A stretch of DNA of 64,000 bases from Thelonectria olida (lineage: Eukaryota > Ascomycota > Sordariomycetes > Hypocreales > Nectriaceae). The stretch is from assembly GCA_020736575.1 (NCBI GenBank), contig JAGPYM010000016.1, positions 620,001 through 684,000 of the forward strand. The letters run 5' to 3'. The notes under the pieces were generated by a model. That model was not told where the DNA came from. It searched no databases and saw nothing but the letters and a program-made list of their open reading frames with translations. The position numbers and the translations under genes are program-made. Shown in pieces: positions 12,201 through 22,662 of the stretch. Position 1 is the stretch's first letter. Every line of letters starts with the position of its first letter.

Positions 12201-13862
12201 GCCATCGCCTTCATGGAGGAAGGCGTTTCATGGTCCCGCACGCGAACCCACTGGTCAGATATCCCCGTTGAGCAGAGAATCCTCAAAGCCGCAGCGTGGG
12301 CAAACATTAAAGAGACAGCCCATTACCATCGCCGTCTCGGAAGCACCTACTTGACTAACGAAATGCACAATACGGCGCTATCGCACTACGACAAGGCTCT
12401 GGCCCTCGACCATAACAGCGTCGAGACCTGCGGGCGTATTGCGTACTGTCTATACAAAGACGGCCGGTTTGGCGATGCTTTGGAGCAGGCTCTCAAGTGC
12501 GAGGCCATCGAAGAGGATGCTCTTGCGGGCGGCAAACTTGAAGGCTCTGCCCTCAAGAGCACCAAATGGCGTCTGTACAAAGACCACATCTTGATCGCCG
12601 AATGCTACAGCGAAATCGGCGAGGTAATAAAAGCGCTCAACTACTACAAAAAAGCCATTGTCAGCTCCAAGAACACATATCTTAGCATAGCCGAGTCGTT
12701 CGACGCCGAGGTCAGCTACTTGGAACTTCTGGCCGTGGAAAATCGCCACGGCGATATGATCCAGTTCCTCCACGAGCTGCACAGTCGAGTCACCGATGCC
12801 GAGAGCGACAGAACGAGGCTTACCGACATCCTCCTGGAAGAGTATAACAAGCCTACCGTCATCGACTGGCTCCCGAGAGCCGCAGGCAAAGTTGGTGAGG
12901 CAAAGTTTCTCATCGACCACCTCCAAGGCTCCATCGAACTCGCCCACGAACAACGCGACACGCTCAAAGCCTTGTATCTGCGCCACTCGCTCGGTGCTAC
13001 GTACGCATACAGCCGGGATGTCGAGTCTGCCATTACCCTGTTGGAGCAGATCTCGTTCCTCGAATACCGACCACGCGGCAACGTCCCTACTCGACAGGCG
13101 TATGCCATGGCCTTCCAAAAGTTAGCTGCCTTGTATAAAGAGAAGGTTCTTCACGCAGGCATCCAGACGCCAGAAGCCGGTGACTGGATCAAGAAGCTCG
13201 AAAGGGTGTCGATTCAGCAAAGCAAGCACCATAACCAAGACATGCCGCTCAACATGGTTGGGTCGGACATCAACGTCGCCGCCATTTACCTGTCATTGTT
13301 CTATCGCCTCCTGGGCCGAAAGGACGAAGCCGACCCGCTGCTCAGGACGCTTATCACTGATAGCCTGCAAATTCTTTCCGATGACGATGCCCAGAACGAC
13401 GAATATGCCCTAGAGAACCTTTTGTGCCTGCTCATCGCCGCCAACGACATTGAGAACGCCCGCAGTCTGAGCCAATCCATGCGCAAGATTGACGCTCGCC
13501 TCGCCCCCAGTACGGCAACGTCCTCGCCAGTCCTTCAGCGTATCGAGCCCAAACTCCCGGAGATTCAGTCGCTGCAGCATAGTTGCGCCCAGTGTTTAGA
13601 CTTCATCTCGCCTGCCGAGGAATACAGTTTGTGCGAGTACTGCATGGACAGCTACTGCCGAAAGTGCCTCGAGATTATCAAGAAGGACGGGAACAAGACG
13701 AGTGACCACAGGGCGGATTTGATCTGTCGAAGTGACCATGTGTGGTTCTCCGTGCCTCCCCTGACTCGGACTCTTCATCGGGGGGAGATCTTGCTTGTTG
13801 ATGGAGGTGTGGCGAGCTTCACAGAGTGGAAAGAAGCACTGAGGAAGAGATGGTGCCCATAG
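9289..13862 (+). CDS. STAND/NLR-like protein: Goodbye-like N-terminus, NACHT NTPase, TPR repeats, C-terminal zinc-binding region
   Basis: Two exons (9289-9678, 9735-13862) encode 1505 residues; 9289 is the first in-frame ATG. Residues 1-135 resemble the fungal STAND Goodbye domain (helical, with an LDPIELIGGIVSGAAEDVF-type amphipathic segment). The NACHT NTPase has Walker A GAAGTGKS at 305-312 and Walker B IFIFLDGIDEAD from residue 400. A low-complexity Ser/Pro/Arg/Gly segment (about 643-745) interrupts the region after the NTPase. From about residue 990 there are TPR-like helical repeats (YLTNEMHNTALSHYDKALALD). The C-terminus (about 1412-1475) has CAQC, CEYC, CRKC and later Cys/His pairs, a likely two-zinc finger. 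Fungal STAND proteins of this layout act in non-self recognition and regulated cell death, with repeats as sensor. Ligand and effect here are unknown. Confidence 0.9.
11472..11513 (+). repeat. 12-bp tandem repeat encoding Ser-Pro-Gly-Arg units
   Basis: Three 12-bp units plus half a unit encode SPGR-SPGR-SPGR-SP within the disordered insert of the STAND gene. Just upstream, at 11311-11335, a 9-bp unit encodes Gly-Ala-Pro repeats. Synonymous differences between copies show that the repeat is not very recent. Confidence 0.8.
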
Positions 13863-15072
13863 TGGATATCGAAACAGATAGCTATATAGGCAACAACAAA
13901 TCAAATAAATGAACCAATGGAAGTTACCACCCACAAGGCGAAGCAAGATCATACCTTATATCACACAAAAGAAATAGAACATGGCCACTCAAGGGTGGCA
14001 ACCTCCTCTTGTGGTTTTCTTGGAAACTACCTGTTGAGGAAGCACAACCTCCCTCTGGAGCGTAGAAATATTATGTAGAATGCCGTACATCCATACATCA
14101 GTTTCGTCAAAACATTTCAGTTTATGGGTCGTCATCGAAGATGTCCCTGATCCCTACAGACTGCATCAAACGCAACAAATATAGCGACGAGTATACTCCC
14201 ATCGTCGCCCAAATCACTCCTCCATGCCACGTAATTCACCTATGGTACGACCTAGATCTCTTCCTGAAAACGTTCAGGGAATGGAATTGGACTGAAGACA
14301 ATTTGGAATGGGCGAAAGAAGCATACGGGCAGGTTGACGATGAGGAGTTGGAAACGTGACCTATGCGGCTGGGCTTCGGAGTTTTGCATGCAAGATGCCA
14401 GGCCACTCAGGTGCACCAATGCGTTGGAATTGAAAGTTTAATAAACCTGTTCTTATTTGAACCATGGAGTCCTTTCTTATGATATGTTTAGGGTTGCTTT
14501 CTTATTAAAATATCTACTTTAGGATTAAGGTAGATTCAGGATTTCATATCGCGTACTCTGAGACGTTGTCGGGCTTTTAACACGTCATTTGATAGATTCA
14601 ATAATTGGCTTTCGTAAAATTCAGAAAATTCCGGGACAAGCTGTGTCATGTTGCTGCGTGAACTGTATCCATCCGTACTCATCATCTATGTCCAAATGGA
14701 ACCGGGTCAAGTTAACCCAGCCATCTACCCAGGCCTAGGGTTGATAAAATGAGGGTGCCAAAATGAGGCTATTTAAGTCATCAAAGGTGAATGATGTTAT
14801 TCCAGTTCCATGGAATAATTAGCAACAGCGAGACTCTGATAGATCGAGAGTAGCAGTTCATCGAACCACCAGCGGCCCAGGTGTCCGGCTTAATCCCTCG
14901 GTCAAGCACAGCGACATCGGCCCCTAAAAAAAAAGGTCAGAGCTGTAAGGTGACGAAATAATCCAGAATCGAACCTCTGTCCATTCCCCCACGTTTTTTT
15001 GCCCACACTCGATTCTTCAACTTGCTCCATAACCAGGTTCCGTACTTTATCCACACACACACGCACGACATC
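13863..15072. other. intergenic region, A/T-rich in the middle
   Basis: This is the 3' flank of the STAND gene and the promoter of the citrate carrier. About 14400-14860 is clearly richer in A and T than the surroundings. Apart from one doubtful small frame at 14141 no gene is seen. Confidence 0.5.
14141..14359 (+). CDS. doubtful small ORF, 72 residues
   Basis: The ATG-initiated frame encodes an acidic, tryptophan-containing peptide (HLWYDLDLFLKTFREWNW in the middle, VDDEELET at the end). The composition looks more protein-like than most random frames nearby. I recognise no domain, signal peptide or membrane segment. It could be a small gene, the last exon of a decayed gene, or chance. Confidence 0.22.
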   Translation: MSLIPTDCIKRNKYSDEYTPIVAQITPPCHVIHLWYDLDLFLKTFREWNWTEDNLEWAKEAYGQVDDEELET

Positions 15073-16239
15073 ATGGCCACGGCTTCAGCTTCCCAGGCCT
15101 CGGCCGCGCCCGAGAAGAAGAAGAAGCCCAGTGCTCTGCGGTCTGTCCTCGCTGGCTCGACTGCTGGCGCCATCGAGATTGGTATGCATGACATGGTTTG
15201 CTTTGCCTCGGTATCATGGTGACTAACTCGTCCCGTCTCTAGCCATCACATATCCCGCCGAATGTACGTCGCATCTCCTCGCCGCGGACCGATCGAATTC
15301 GAAAGAGTCGTCGTCGTCGTCTTCCTCCCTCATTAACACCTTCTAGTCGCAAAGACCAGGTCGCAGTTGAACCGCAACCTAGCAGCCGGCAAGAAGCTGC
15401 CATGGCCGCCGTTCGGAAAGCAGTGGTACGCGGGGTGCACAACGTTGATCATTGGCAACTCGGCCAAGGCTGGTATCCGTACGTTGGACCCTTTACCGGA
15501 GTCAGGCCAAGTAGGATAAGACTAACATTGCGCCTAGGTTTCGTCGCCTTTGATCAGTACAAGTCAATGCTCGCCGATGAGAACGGCAAGCTCTCCGGTC
15601 CTCGAACCGTCCTCGCAGGTTTCGGGGCCGGAGTCACAGAGTCATTGCTAGCCGTGACGCCGACGGAGAGTATCAAGACCACGCTGTACGAACCGCCTCC
15701 TGCCCTGACACCCGATCGGCCGACTAACACCGAACAGCATCGACGACCGCAAGCTCCCCAAGCCCCGATTACGAGGTTTCCTCCACGCCGTCCCCATCAT
15801 CGCCCGTGAACGTGGTATCCGCGGCTTCTTCCAAGGCTTCGTGCCCACCACCGCCCGACAAGCCGCCAACAGCGCCACGCGCTTCGGCTCTTACACCTTC
15901 CTCAAGCAGCTCGCCGAGTCGTACACGGCGCCTGGCGAGAAGCTCGGCGCGGTGGGCACGTTTGGCATCGGAGGCGTGGCGGGTCTGATCACCGTGTACG
16001 TGACGCAACCGCTCGACACCATCAAGACACGCATGCAGAGCATCGAGGCCAAGAGCATGTACGGCAACTCGTTCAGGTGCGCGACCATGATTTTCAAGCA
16101 AGAAGGCATCTTCACGTTTTGGAGCGGAGCGCTGCCGCGGTTGGCGCGCCTGGTCATGAGCGGAGGCATCGTCTTCACCATGTACGAAAAGAGCATGGAG
16201 TTGATGGACAGGCTGGATCCCGAAGAGAAGTATATCTAG
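15073..16239 (+). CDS. CTP1: mitochondrial tricarboxylate (citrate) carrier, SLC25 family
   Basis: Five exons (15073-15181, 15243-15263, 15347-15478, 15538-15685, 15738-16239) join to 303 residues, typical of mitochondrial carriers. The three carrier repeats are visible through their signatures: YPAEFAKTR, TPTESIKTT and QPLDTIKTR, each with the PX(D/E)XX(K/R) salt-bridge motif. The first and second signatures and the sequence between them resemble fungal Ctp1, which exchanges citrate or isocitrate for malate across the inner mitochondrial membrane and supplies cytosolic acetyl-CoA. Exon 2 is only 21 nt and encodes the AITYPAE region of the first signature. The second intron carries a short GTC repeat at about 15307-15320. 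The gene converges on the UQCC2-like gene with 293 bp between the stops. Confidence 0.93.
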
Positions 16240-16532
16240 GCGGGAGTATAGAATGCGGCAGGCAGGGTTTTGCAGCTAGACTTGGGGCGTTGGGAAACAT
16301 GGATTCTTCAAAAGAGGGACAGAAAGACAAGACGGAAAGTGTGCAGATGCAAAATGCGCTTTTGATACAGCTAATGTACAAGTATATATATACAATCCGG
16401 GCGTCGTATCATGGGTATCCTTTGCACGCCGGCAGACCATGACTTCCTCCTGTTCGTCGTATCGGTAATTTTCTCCGGTCTTTTTCGTCTTCCTCGTCTT
16501 GCCGCTCGTGAATCTCGTACGGTCGTTCTGTA

Positions 16533-16999
16533 TTACTGGAATCTGATCATGCCGGAGAGTCTCTTGCCTACTCGCTCGAGCCATGACCTGTTCGGCGCCT
16601 CTTCAATCTCTCGAATTAGGTCCTCAAAGTATGTGGGCTGGCTCTTGGGCTCGACCAGACGCCCAGTGAGCTTGAACTACAGAGGCAGTTAGCATTAAGG
16701 AAATTCAGGTGGTGCGCGAGACAGAACCGACCCTATCGTTGTATCGCTCCTGGAGGAGGAATTGTAAAGCCTTGGCCTTTGACAGTTCTTCGGCTTCCAT
16801 GGAGGGCTGGTATTTCTGGTATCGTTCGTTCACGGCCTTGGCGAGGACATCTTGGAGCTGGTGGTCGGGCCGGAGGGCCTGCTGAGGCCATTTGGAGAAG
16901 ACCTCCTGGTAGATTTTGTACTGGAAGGGTGGGTTAGCATGATGATGGTACTGTAGTTTGTGCCTTGGGCGTGAATCGTACTGAAGCTGAGCGCGACAT
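16533..16999 (-). CDS. ubiquinol-cytochrome c reductase assembly factor, UQCC2/Cbp6-like
   Basis: Three exons (16999-16982, 16920-16732, 16676-16533) give 116 residues. The first exon is just 18 nt (MSRSAS). The second intron has a weak donor (GTCGGT) but restores a continuous family-like sequence (ERYNDR then FKLTGRLVEPKSQP). The pattern Y-K-x-Y-x-x-x-x-x-x-W-P near the N-terminus, followed by a basic L-R-P-D and a helical LQDVLAKAVNERY, fits the UQCC2/Cbp6 group. These proteins bind newly made cytochrome b at the mitochondrial ribosome and help build complex III. The family is poorly conserved, so the name is an assignment by pattern. A mitochondrial matrix location is expected. Confidence 0.78.
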
Positions 17000-18066
17000 T
17001 GTGAATTGAGGGTTTGTGGTAAAGGAGTCGAATTAGTCGATGTCAATGACGGGCATACACCATCGTGAAGAAATTCCCATGACAGTGTGTTGACGTACAG
17101 TCCTAATGCCATCTCACACTGCCTTGACGTAGCTTCTGATTGGGTAGGAGTTTAATGTCCTGGAGCTGGTTCAGGATGGTGATACTGCCTCAGGCACCAA
17201 GGACAGGGATCTAATCGATTGCCTCATCCATCAAGCGCCGGCCAGCTGTGAAGCGGGCGGAGCGGAGTTGCGAGTGGACAGGCGTGGAGTTGTAGCAGAA
17301 CCCCTGGCCCCGATGCTCCCTTGTTATTAATTATCGGACCTGTGCCTTGGTCATGAATGGCTGTTCGCGGGCTGACGTCCTCTCTTACTCGGGTTCGGAA
17401 GCGTTGCGTATGCGTATCGTAGCGAGTCGCATCTCGGCTTCATCGAGTAAAAGCGAGAACAGCCACATTATCAATCCCCCTACATATCTGGCTTCTCGTT
17501 CGTCAGCCATCATTATTGAACCCTTTCCCCTGCGTCCAGCCCGCCGTAGCATTTGATGTCCATATTTACGTATCATTCCCCTAACGTGCCCTGCTCGCGC
17601 GACACCCTTCAGCCTAACATCCAGCGCCCAGGCGCCTCTGGACCTAAACCTGACTAAGAAAGCACAGCCCGTCCGCATCTCCTCTTTCAGGGCCTCCCCT
17701 CCATTCCCTTCACCCATCCATCCCATCTCCGGCGTTCCCTTGGGTTCTTCCTATTCTCCTAAACAACAACAGTTTGCCACCGTCTCCATTGTGCGCTTAT
17801 TGAATTGACATCCGTTCCTTTTTCCTTCCTCTATTTTCTTGGTGTTTTCTTTAAGCTCTTGTTAGTCTTACATTACTGTCCGTCTAAACCACATTTGGAT
17901 CCTCCCGTTTCCTGTTCCTGTCGTCTTCTCATTACTTAACTCAAGTCACGAGGCCACCCGAGAGGCAACCCGAATACCCCGACCCCGACTCCGACACCGC
18001 CAAAAACCATCACCATTTCTCCTCAACCATCAGGCCCATCATCAACTCACTTCAATTCAATCCATC
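17000..18066. other. divergent promoter region (UQCC2-like / BSD2-like)
   Basis: The half nearest the right-hand gene, from about 17580, is strongly C/T-rich on the plus strand, as in a fungal promoter and 5' leader. Overlapping short frames exist, but no domain or splice-supported gene is seen. Confidence 0.55.
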
Positions 18067-19178
18067 ATGGCGGGCCGATATGAGCGGGTACGTATTTGCG
18101 CATGTTGTAGCACGACGACTTCTTCTAACACTTATCGCTCTCAGGTCAACGCCCACGACGATGATGACGACGTCAACAGCCCCGTCAACCCTCGAAGCCT
18201 GCAACCCATTCCCAACTCTCCGCCACCTTCCTTCCACTCGCGCGCTTCTTCTCCTACACGCCGAAACGATGTGAATCCCGCCCTTGCCGACGCCTTTGAC
18301 AGCGACGATGACAGTGACGACGAAATCGACGACCGTCAGCGCTTAGTGCGCCAGAACTCGACCCCGAATGTTTCGTCATCCGATCATGCGAACGGCTTCC
18401 AACCATCATTCCAGCCTCCTTCGCAGCCAGCGCCCATGCCCTCGGGCTCGCGCACCCGGATCGTAGGCGGTGGTGTTGGCTCCGACGGTGTGTTCGCCAA
18501 CTTGTCAGCAAGGCCTGAGAGAGACGACCCAGAGAAGGGGAAGGAGGAACTCCCACCAGTATGTGACCTATCGCACTTGTGTCATGTCTTGACATATCGC
18601 TAACTTTTTTGTAGTCCTACGAACAAGCAGCTGCCGATGCCGCTCCTCCCTACTGGGAAACAACAATTCTCGCCCCTGGCATGGGCGGTCCGGATGAGGT
18701 TTACGTCGATGGCATGCCCGTCGGATCCTTCTTCTCCTTTGTCTGGAACTGCATGATTTCAACCTTGCTCCAACCCGCCGGCTTCATCTTATGCTATCTC
18801 CTTCACTCGACCCACGCTGCCAAGAACGGAGCTCGTGCTGGTCTCGGTATCACTCTTATTCAGTACGGCTTCTATATGAAGGGAGTCACAGACGACGAAC
18901 CCCCAACGATGAACGGACCCGATGGATATGCCGCGCCCCCCGACCCCAACTCCCACGACTTCAAGGGCACCGATGTCACCGATGGCGAATGGGGCACTGT
19001 CAGCGGCGGCGAGTGGCTTGGATATGTTCTCATGGTTGTCGGATGGTTCCTCCTCATCAAGAGTGTCGCCGAGTTCTTGCGGGTACGCCGACATGAGCAG
19101 CTGGTCCTCCAGAGCCCCGACCGAGGCCTGGGTGTTGCTGTTATTGCCGACGGCGAGACGACAGAGCGGGTCGTATAA
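18067..19178 (+). CDS. Bsd2/Ndfip-type membrane adaptor of the Rsp5/NEDD4 ubiquitin ligase
   Basis: Three exons (18067-18087, 18145-18558, 18615-19178) encode 332 residues. The N-terminal 140 residues are acidic and disordered (DDDDD, DSDDDSDDE). Then come two PY motifs for WW-domain binding: PPSY at 144-147, created exactly across the second splice junction, and PPY at 156-158. Three hydrophobic segments follow (FFSFVWNCMISTLLQPAGFILCYLL, an ARAGLGITLIQYGFY segment, and LGYVLMVVGWFLLI), the topology of Bsd2/Ndfip (DUF2370). Known members sit in Golgi/endosome membranes and bring Rsp5 to metal transporters and misfolded membrane proteins for vacuolar sorting. The loop between the second and third segments is long and acidic. 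The first exon is only 21 nt. Confidence 0.9.
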
Positions 19179-19993
19179 GTGTCAAATGGAAATGCAAATA
19201 CGACAGCCAGGTTGGCGTTAATGTACATTACTAAGCGGGGTCCTCGGCCGACACGACGGTGCAACCTTGAAAGGCGTTTTTCGGGATTGGAAACAGGGGC
19301 AACAAGTCGATTTCTTTGGGTTTCATTTGCGTTATACATATACCATGTTTAGCAGCTGCACCGTCAGTCTCGCAGCAGAGGTAGAGCCAGTGTCTGAACG
19401 ACGACAATTTCTTTATTACAGTACAAAGCGATGCTCGTTGACTCTTGTTCCTATATGATGTGAATCTCCTAGTAAACCATATAACTAAGCTTGGCCTAGG
19501 CTAATAGCGTATGAACAGAACTAATATGAAGCTGGAAATTATTGCCTAGTTACGTATTAATTGCGTGGGGTTGTCGATGCTGATCCGATACTGAACTCAG
19601 TACATACTCTCGGCTCGGCCCCGCACAAGGTCCGTCGTCATAACGTCAACTCGAGATCATGGACCAGAACTCACACGCCACCTTGACATGACAACTTCAA
19701 ATTCCAAGGAACATCTCTCTCTAGGACCTCCAGTTTCGTTCCGCGTCTCGAAAAGAGCACAAGGCAATACTACTACTCCCTGACACTCCCCTGTCTCCTT
19801 GATATCTCGCCATATCGACAACCCCGCATCCACCCTCGTCACGACGTTGCTCTTTCGCATCATCTTGATAACGTTGCTCGGGATCCTCGTCAACAATCTG
19901 GCGCCCCCACACCCGGCTTCTCGGATCTCCTTCTCTTCCTTCCAAAACCTGTTCAAGCCTCTGTTCTACCGTCAGGCTCGCCACCATATGACC
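19179..19993. other. intergenic region between two plus-strand genes
   Basis: This holds the 3' flank of the BSD2-like gene and the promoter of the isoaspartate methyltransferase. A/T-rich sequence lies at about 19450-19580, then a C-rich leader. An open frame upstream of the next start (from about 19799) is in frame with it but looks like leader sequence. Confidence 0.5.
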
Positions 19994-20810
19994 ATGGCGT
20001 GGACATGCTCTGGCGCCTCCAACTCGGCGCTCATCGAGAACATGTGGAAGAACGGGCTGATTACCGATGCCCGCGTCAAAGAGGCCTTTCTCAAAGTACA
20101 CCCTCCTCTTCATTAGCTGTGTATTCGGTAAGCGATGGGCTAACGATGTCAGGTCGACCGCGCTCACTATTCTCCCACATCGCCATATCAAGACTCCCCG
20201 CAACCCATCGGCCACAGCGCCACCATATCCGCACCGCACATGCACGCCGCGGCCATCGAGCACATGCTCTCGTACATCCTCCCGTCGAGCGCGTCGCCCG
20301 GCCCGCGCGTCCTCGACATCGGCTCCGGGTCGGGCTACCTGACGCACGTGCTCGCCGAGCTCGTCGGGGACGCGGGCGTGGTCGTGGGGCTGGAGCACAT
20401 CGACGCGCTGCGGCAGCTGGGCGAGGAGAACATGGGCAAGAGCGTCGAGGGGCGGCGGTTGCTGGAGAGCGGGAGGGTGAGGTTTGTGCTGGGCGATGGG
20501 CGGAAGGGATGGACGGAGGGCCAGGGGGGGTGGGATGTTATTCATGTGGGTGCGTCGGCGGTCAAGTTACACGACGAGTTGCTTGAGCAGATGAAGGCGC
20601 CGGGGTGGTAAGTTACTCACGCCGGTTATGCGAGGTGATGCTGTGTTGCTGACACTGAGGGACAGCATGTTTATTCCCGTTGATGATGACGGCTCGGGAT
20701 ATAGCCAGCATGTGTGGCGGGTTGAGAAGGATGGCAATGGGCAGGTTACGAAGAAGAGATTGTTTGGGGTGCGGTATGTTCCTTTGACGGATGCGCCGAC
20801 TAGGAAATGA
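19994..20810 (+). CDS. protein-L-isoaspartate (D-aspartate) O-methyltransferase
   Basis: Three exons (19994-20095, 20153-20607, 20666-20810) join to 233 residues, the normal PCMT length. The N-terminus [23 protein letters not shown] matches the family start. VDRAHYSP, the S-adenosylmethionine motif I ([12 protein letters not shown]), [15 protein letters not shown] and the late MFIPVDDD segment are all in order. The enzyme methylates L-isoaspartyl residues in damaged proteins and so starts their repair; it is expected in the cytosol. ATG at 19994 has a good context (ACCATGG); an ATG two codons earlier is in frame and also possible. The 5' half of exon 2 is very GC-rich. Confidence 0.93.
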
Positions 20811-21077
20811 TGGGGGAAGAATGGCATGGTGAAGAGTAAATAGGAGACCAATTTGAAGCATGATACCCAGTTACCAATCCATCGCTATTATACACATGTA
20901 TTGGGGGACATTCTCTTTCGAAGTTGTGTAAGTGATGCCTGTGAGAGTTGTGTAACGGTGACTAAGTGAGTCTCGTAAAAGGATTACTAGGAGATTAATT
21001 ATTATATAAACTATAATTACATGAAGCCTTTCCTTTCCATTAATTCTTCTCCTCTCCTACCAGCCAACCTCGATCCC

Positions 21078-21854
21078 TCACATCAAGCAATAAGCAAGCG
21101 CCGCAGTCATGCCCACAAAGATAATGCTTCCGGTCGCTAACTCGGCCGCTCCGCCGATGACGACGCAGTCCGTGCCAGAGCAGTCGGGTTGTTGAGCAGG
21201 AGGAGTAGCCATCTCCGTCTTTGTCTGGGTCTGGATAGCGCCGTGTTGATTGCCGTTGTTGTTCACCGTGTGCTGCCCAGAGCCTCCGTGGACCGTAGTC
21301 GTCGTATCGTTGCAATTGGTGACCTCCGGTGGACACGCGTGGACTATGATGGTGGCAGGCTCGTTGTTGCCGTCACAGTCCTCACATGCTTGGGCACTAT
21401 CATCGTCTTCTTCCTCCTCCTCGCACTCTTCATCGTCCACCCTCTTCCTCAACTCCTCGGCCGTGACCTCAATCCTCCGGTAAAGGTTGTACCTCTGGGG
21501 CGTGATGATGTCAAACGCCTCTCCGCCGCAAAACCCAAGGTCTTCTCTGCCCTCGAAGCAAAGCGTCGAACACTTGTCGTTGCTCATGATCTTGACCTGG
21601 GGGTCTTTGGGGCCATTAGGGTTGCCGCAGTTACAGCCGCCTCCAACGGCGACGTAGGCCGACTTCTTCCAGTCGACACACTCCTGCTGGCAGTCTTGCG
21701 GGCTCAAGGGGCCGGCCAAGGTAGCCTTGGAGGGGAAGTACTTTTCTGCATTGGTTTCCACGCAGCCGGCGTATTCCCAACCGTCGATGGCGAATTGGCC
21801 CTGGGCAAGTGCGTGGGCGGCCATTAGGCCGGTGATGAGAATGGATCGAGCCAT
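21078..21854 (-). CDS. secreted WSC-domain protein with acidic linker and hydrophobic C-terminus
   Basis: The single exon encodes 258 residues. A signal peptide (about 1-18, MARSILITGLMAAHALAQG) precedes a cysteine-rich WSC domain at about 24-113, with the expected eight cysteines (WEYAGCVET, CQQECV, GGGCNCG, CSTLCFEG, GFCGG). A short basic stretch (LRKRVDDEE) leads to a Glu/Asp run at about 139-158, then a Thr/Asn/Gly-rich linker. The protein ends in a hydrophobic tail (GSIIFVGMTAALAYCLM), which suggests GPI anchoring or a membrane anchor without cytosolic tail. WSC domains bind glucans; relatives are cell-wall sensors or wall-bound lectins. The missing cytosolic tail argues against a Wsc1-type stress sensor. 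Confidence 0.88.
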   Translation of the reverse strand: MARSILITGLMAAHALAQGQFAIDGWEYAGCVETNAEKYFPSKATLAGPLSPQDCQQECVDWKKSAYVAVGGGCNCGNPNGPKDPQVKIMSNDKCSTLCFEGREDLGFCGGEAFDIITPQRYNLYRRIEVTAEELRKRVDDEECEEEEEDDDSAQACEDCDGNNEPATIIVHACPPEVTNCNDTTTTVHGGSGQHTVNNNGNQHGAIQTQTKTEMATPPAQQPDCSGTDCVVIGGAAELATGSIIFVGMTAALAYCLM

Positions 21855-22662
21855 AGCGGTAGAGATTAAACGAATGCTAAAGTTTTAAGGAGTCTGTTCT
21901 TGGCCGGTTTCAAGCTGTTCGGTGAAATGAGTGTAAGTGAAGTTAGACGGACGATGCGTTGTCTCGAAGACGGAGAGGGACGGTCTCTCCCTTATACATC
22001 CCTGAGCTCTGTTCAAAACAACGTTATATCTCTTCGATCCTTAAGCAGAATCACGACTCATCCAGAAAAGCATGTCTCATTGATTGATTGATTGAGCGCC
22101 AGTCTTCTCCTAAAGGTCCAATCGGACGGGTAGTTGAAGAGCCAACGCCACATTTCATTCCAGAGGCTAACTGTGCGTTCGCCAATCTTGTTATACTTGA
22201 ATAGTGTCTGAGACACTTGAAGGCCCAACTCTGACACAGACTCTAGTTGATAGCTGATCTCGACACAGTCTGAGGATTTGTGTTGTTGGTGGCGCTTTCA
22301 TCTCATCCGGTATGCGAAAGAGGTCAGCGATGGACATTCCGTCGACCATGCAACCATGTTAAAGAAAAGAAGTGACGTTTCATATTCGTCTCGTATTCTG
22401 TTGATACTCGTGCGTCATCGTAACTACTCTTTAGAAGCGCTCAGGAGAATACAACTTCGTCATACACTACGAACTAGTATTACATTGTGCTTAAGCGTAT
22501 ACGTTGTTTCAAAGCGCACACAGTTGACTAATAAATGAGGAGCAACCATGCTTAGGTATATTTCACTTTGTTCACTAACATCTCTTGATCAAATGAAACA
22601 TGTCGTGGTTACATCAAGCCATCATTCCTCCGTCAGTCGCTGCAGCGACAAAGCGCAACCCT
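21855..22662. other. intergenic region
   Basis: This is the promoter of the WSC gene and the 3' flank of the dehydrogenase; both genes lie on the minus strand. Only short unrelated frames are present. Confidence 0.55.

Noticed and set aside
12450..13118. A 222-codon minus-strand frame inside the STAND gene
   Set aside because: Shadow of the strongly supported TPR-coding exon on the other strand.
18254..18762. Minus-strand frames opposite the Bsd2-like gene
   Set aside because: Shadows of exons 2 and 3; serine/arginine-rich translations without features.
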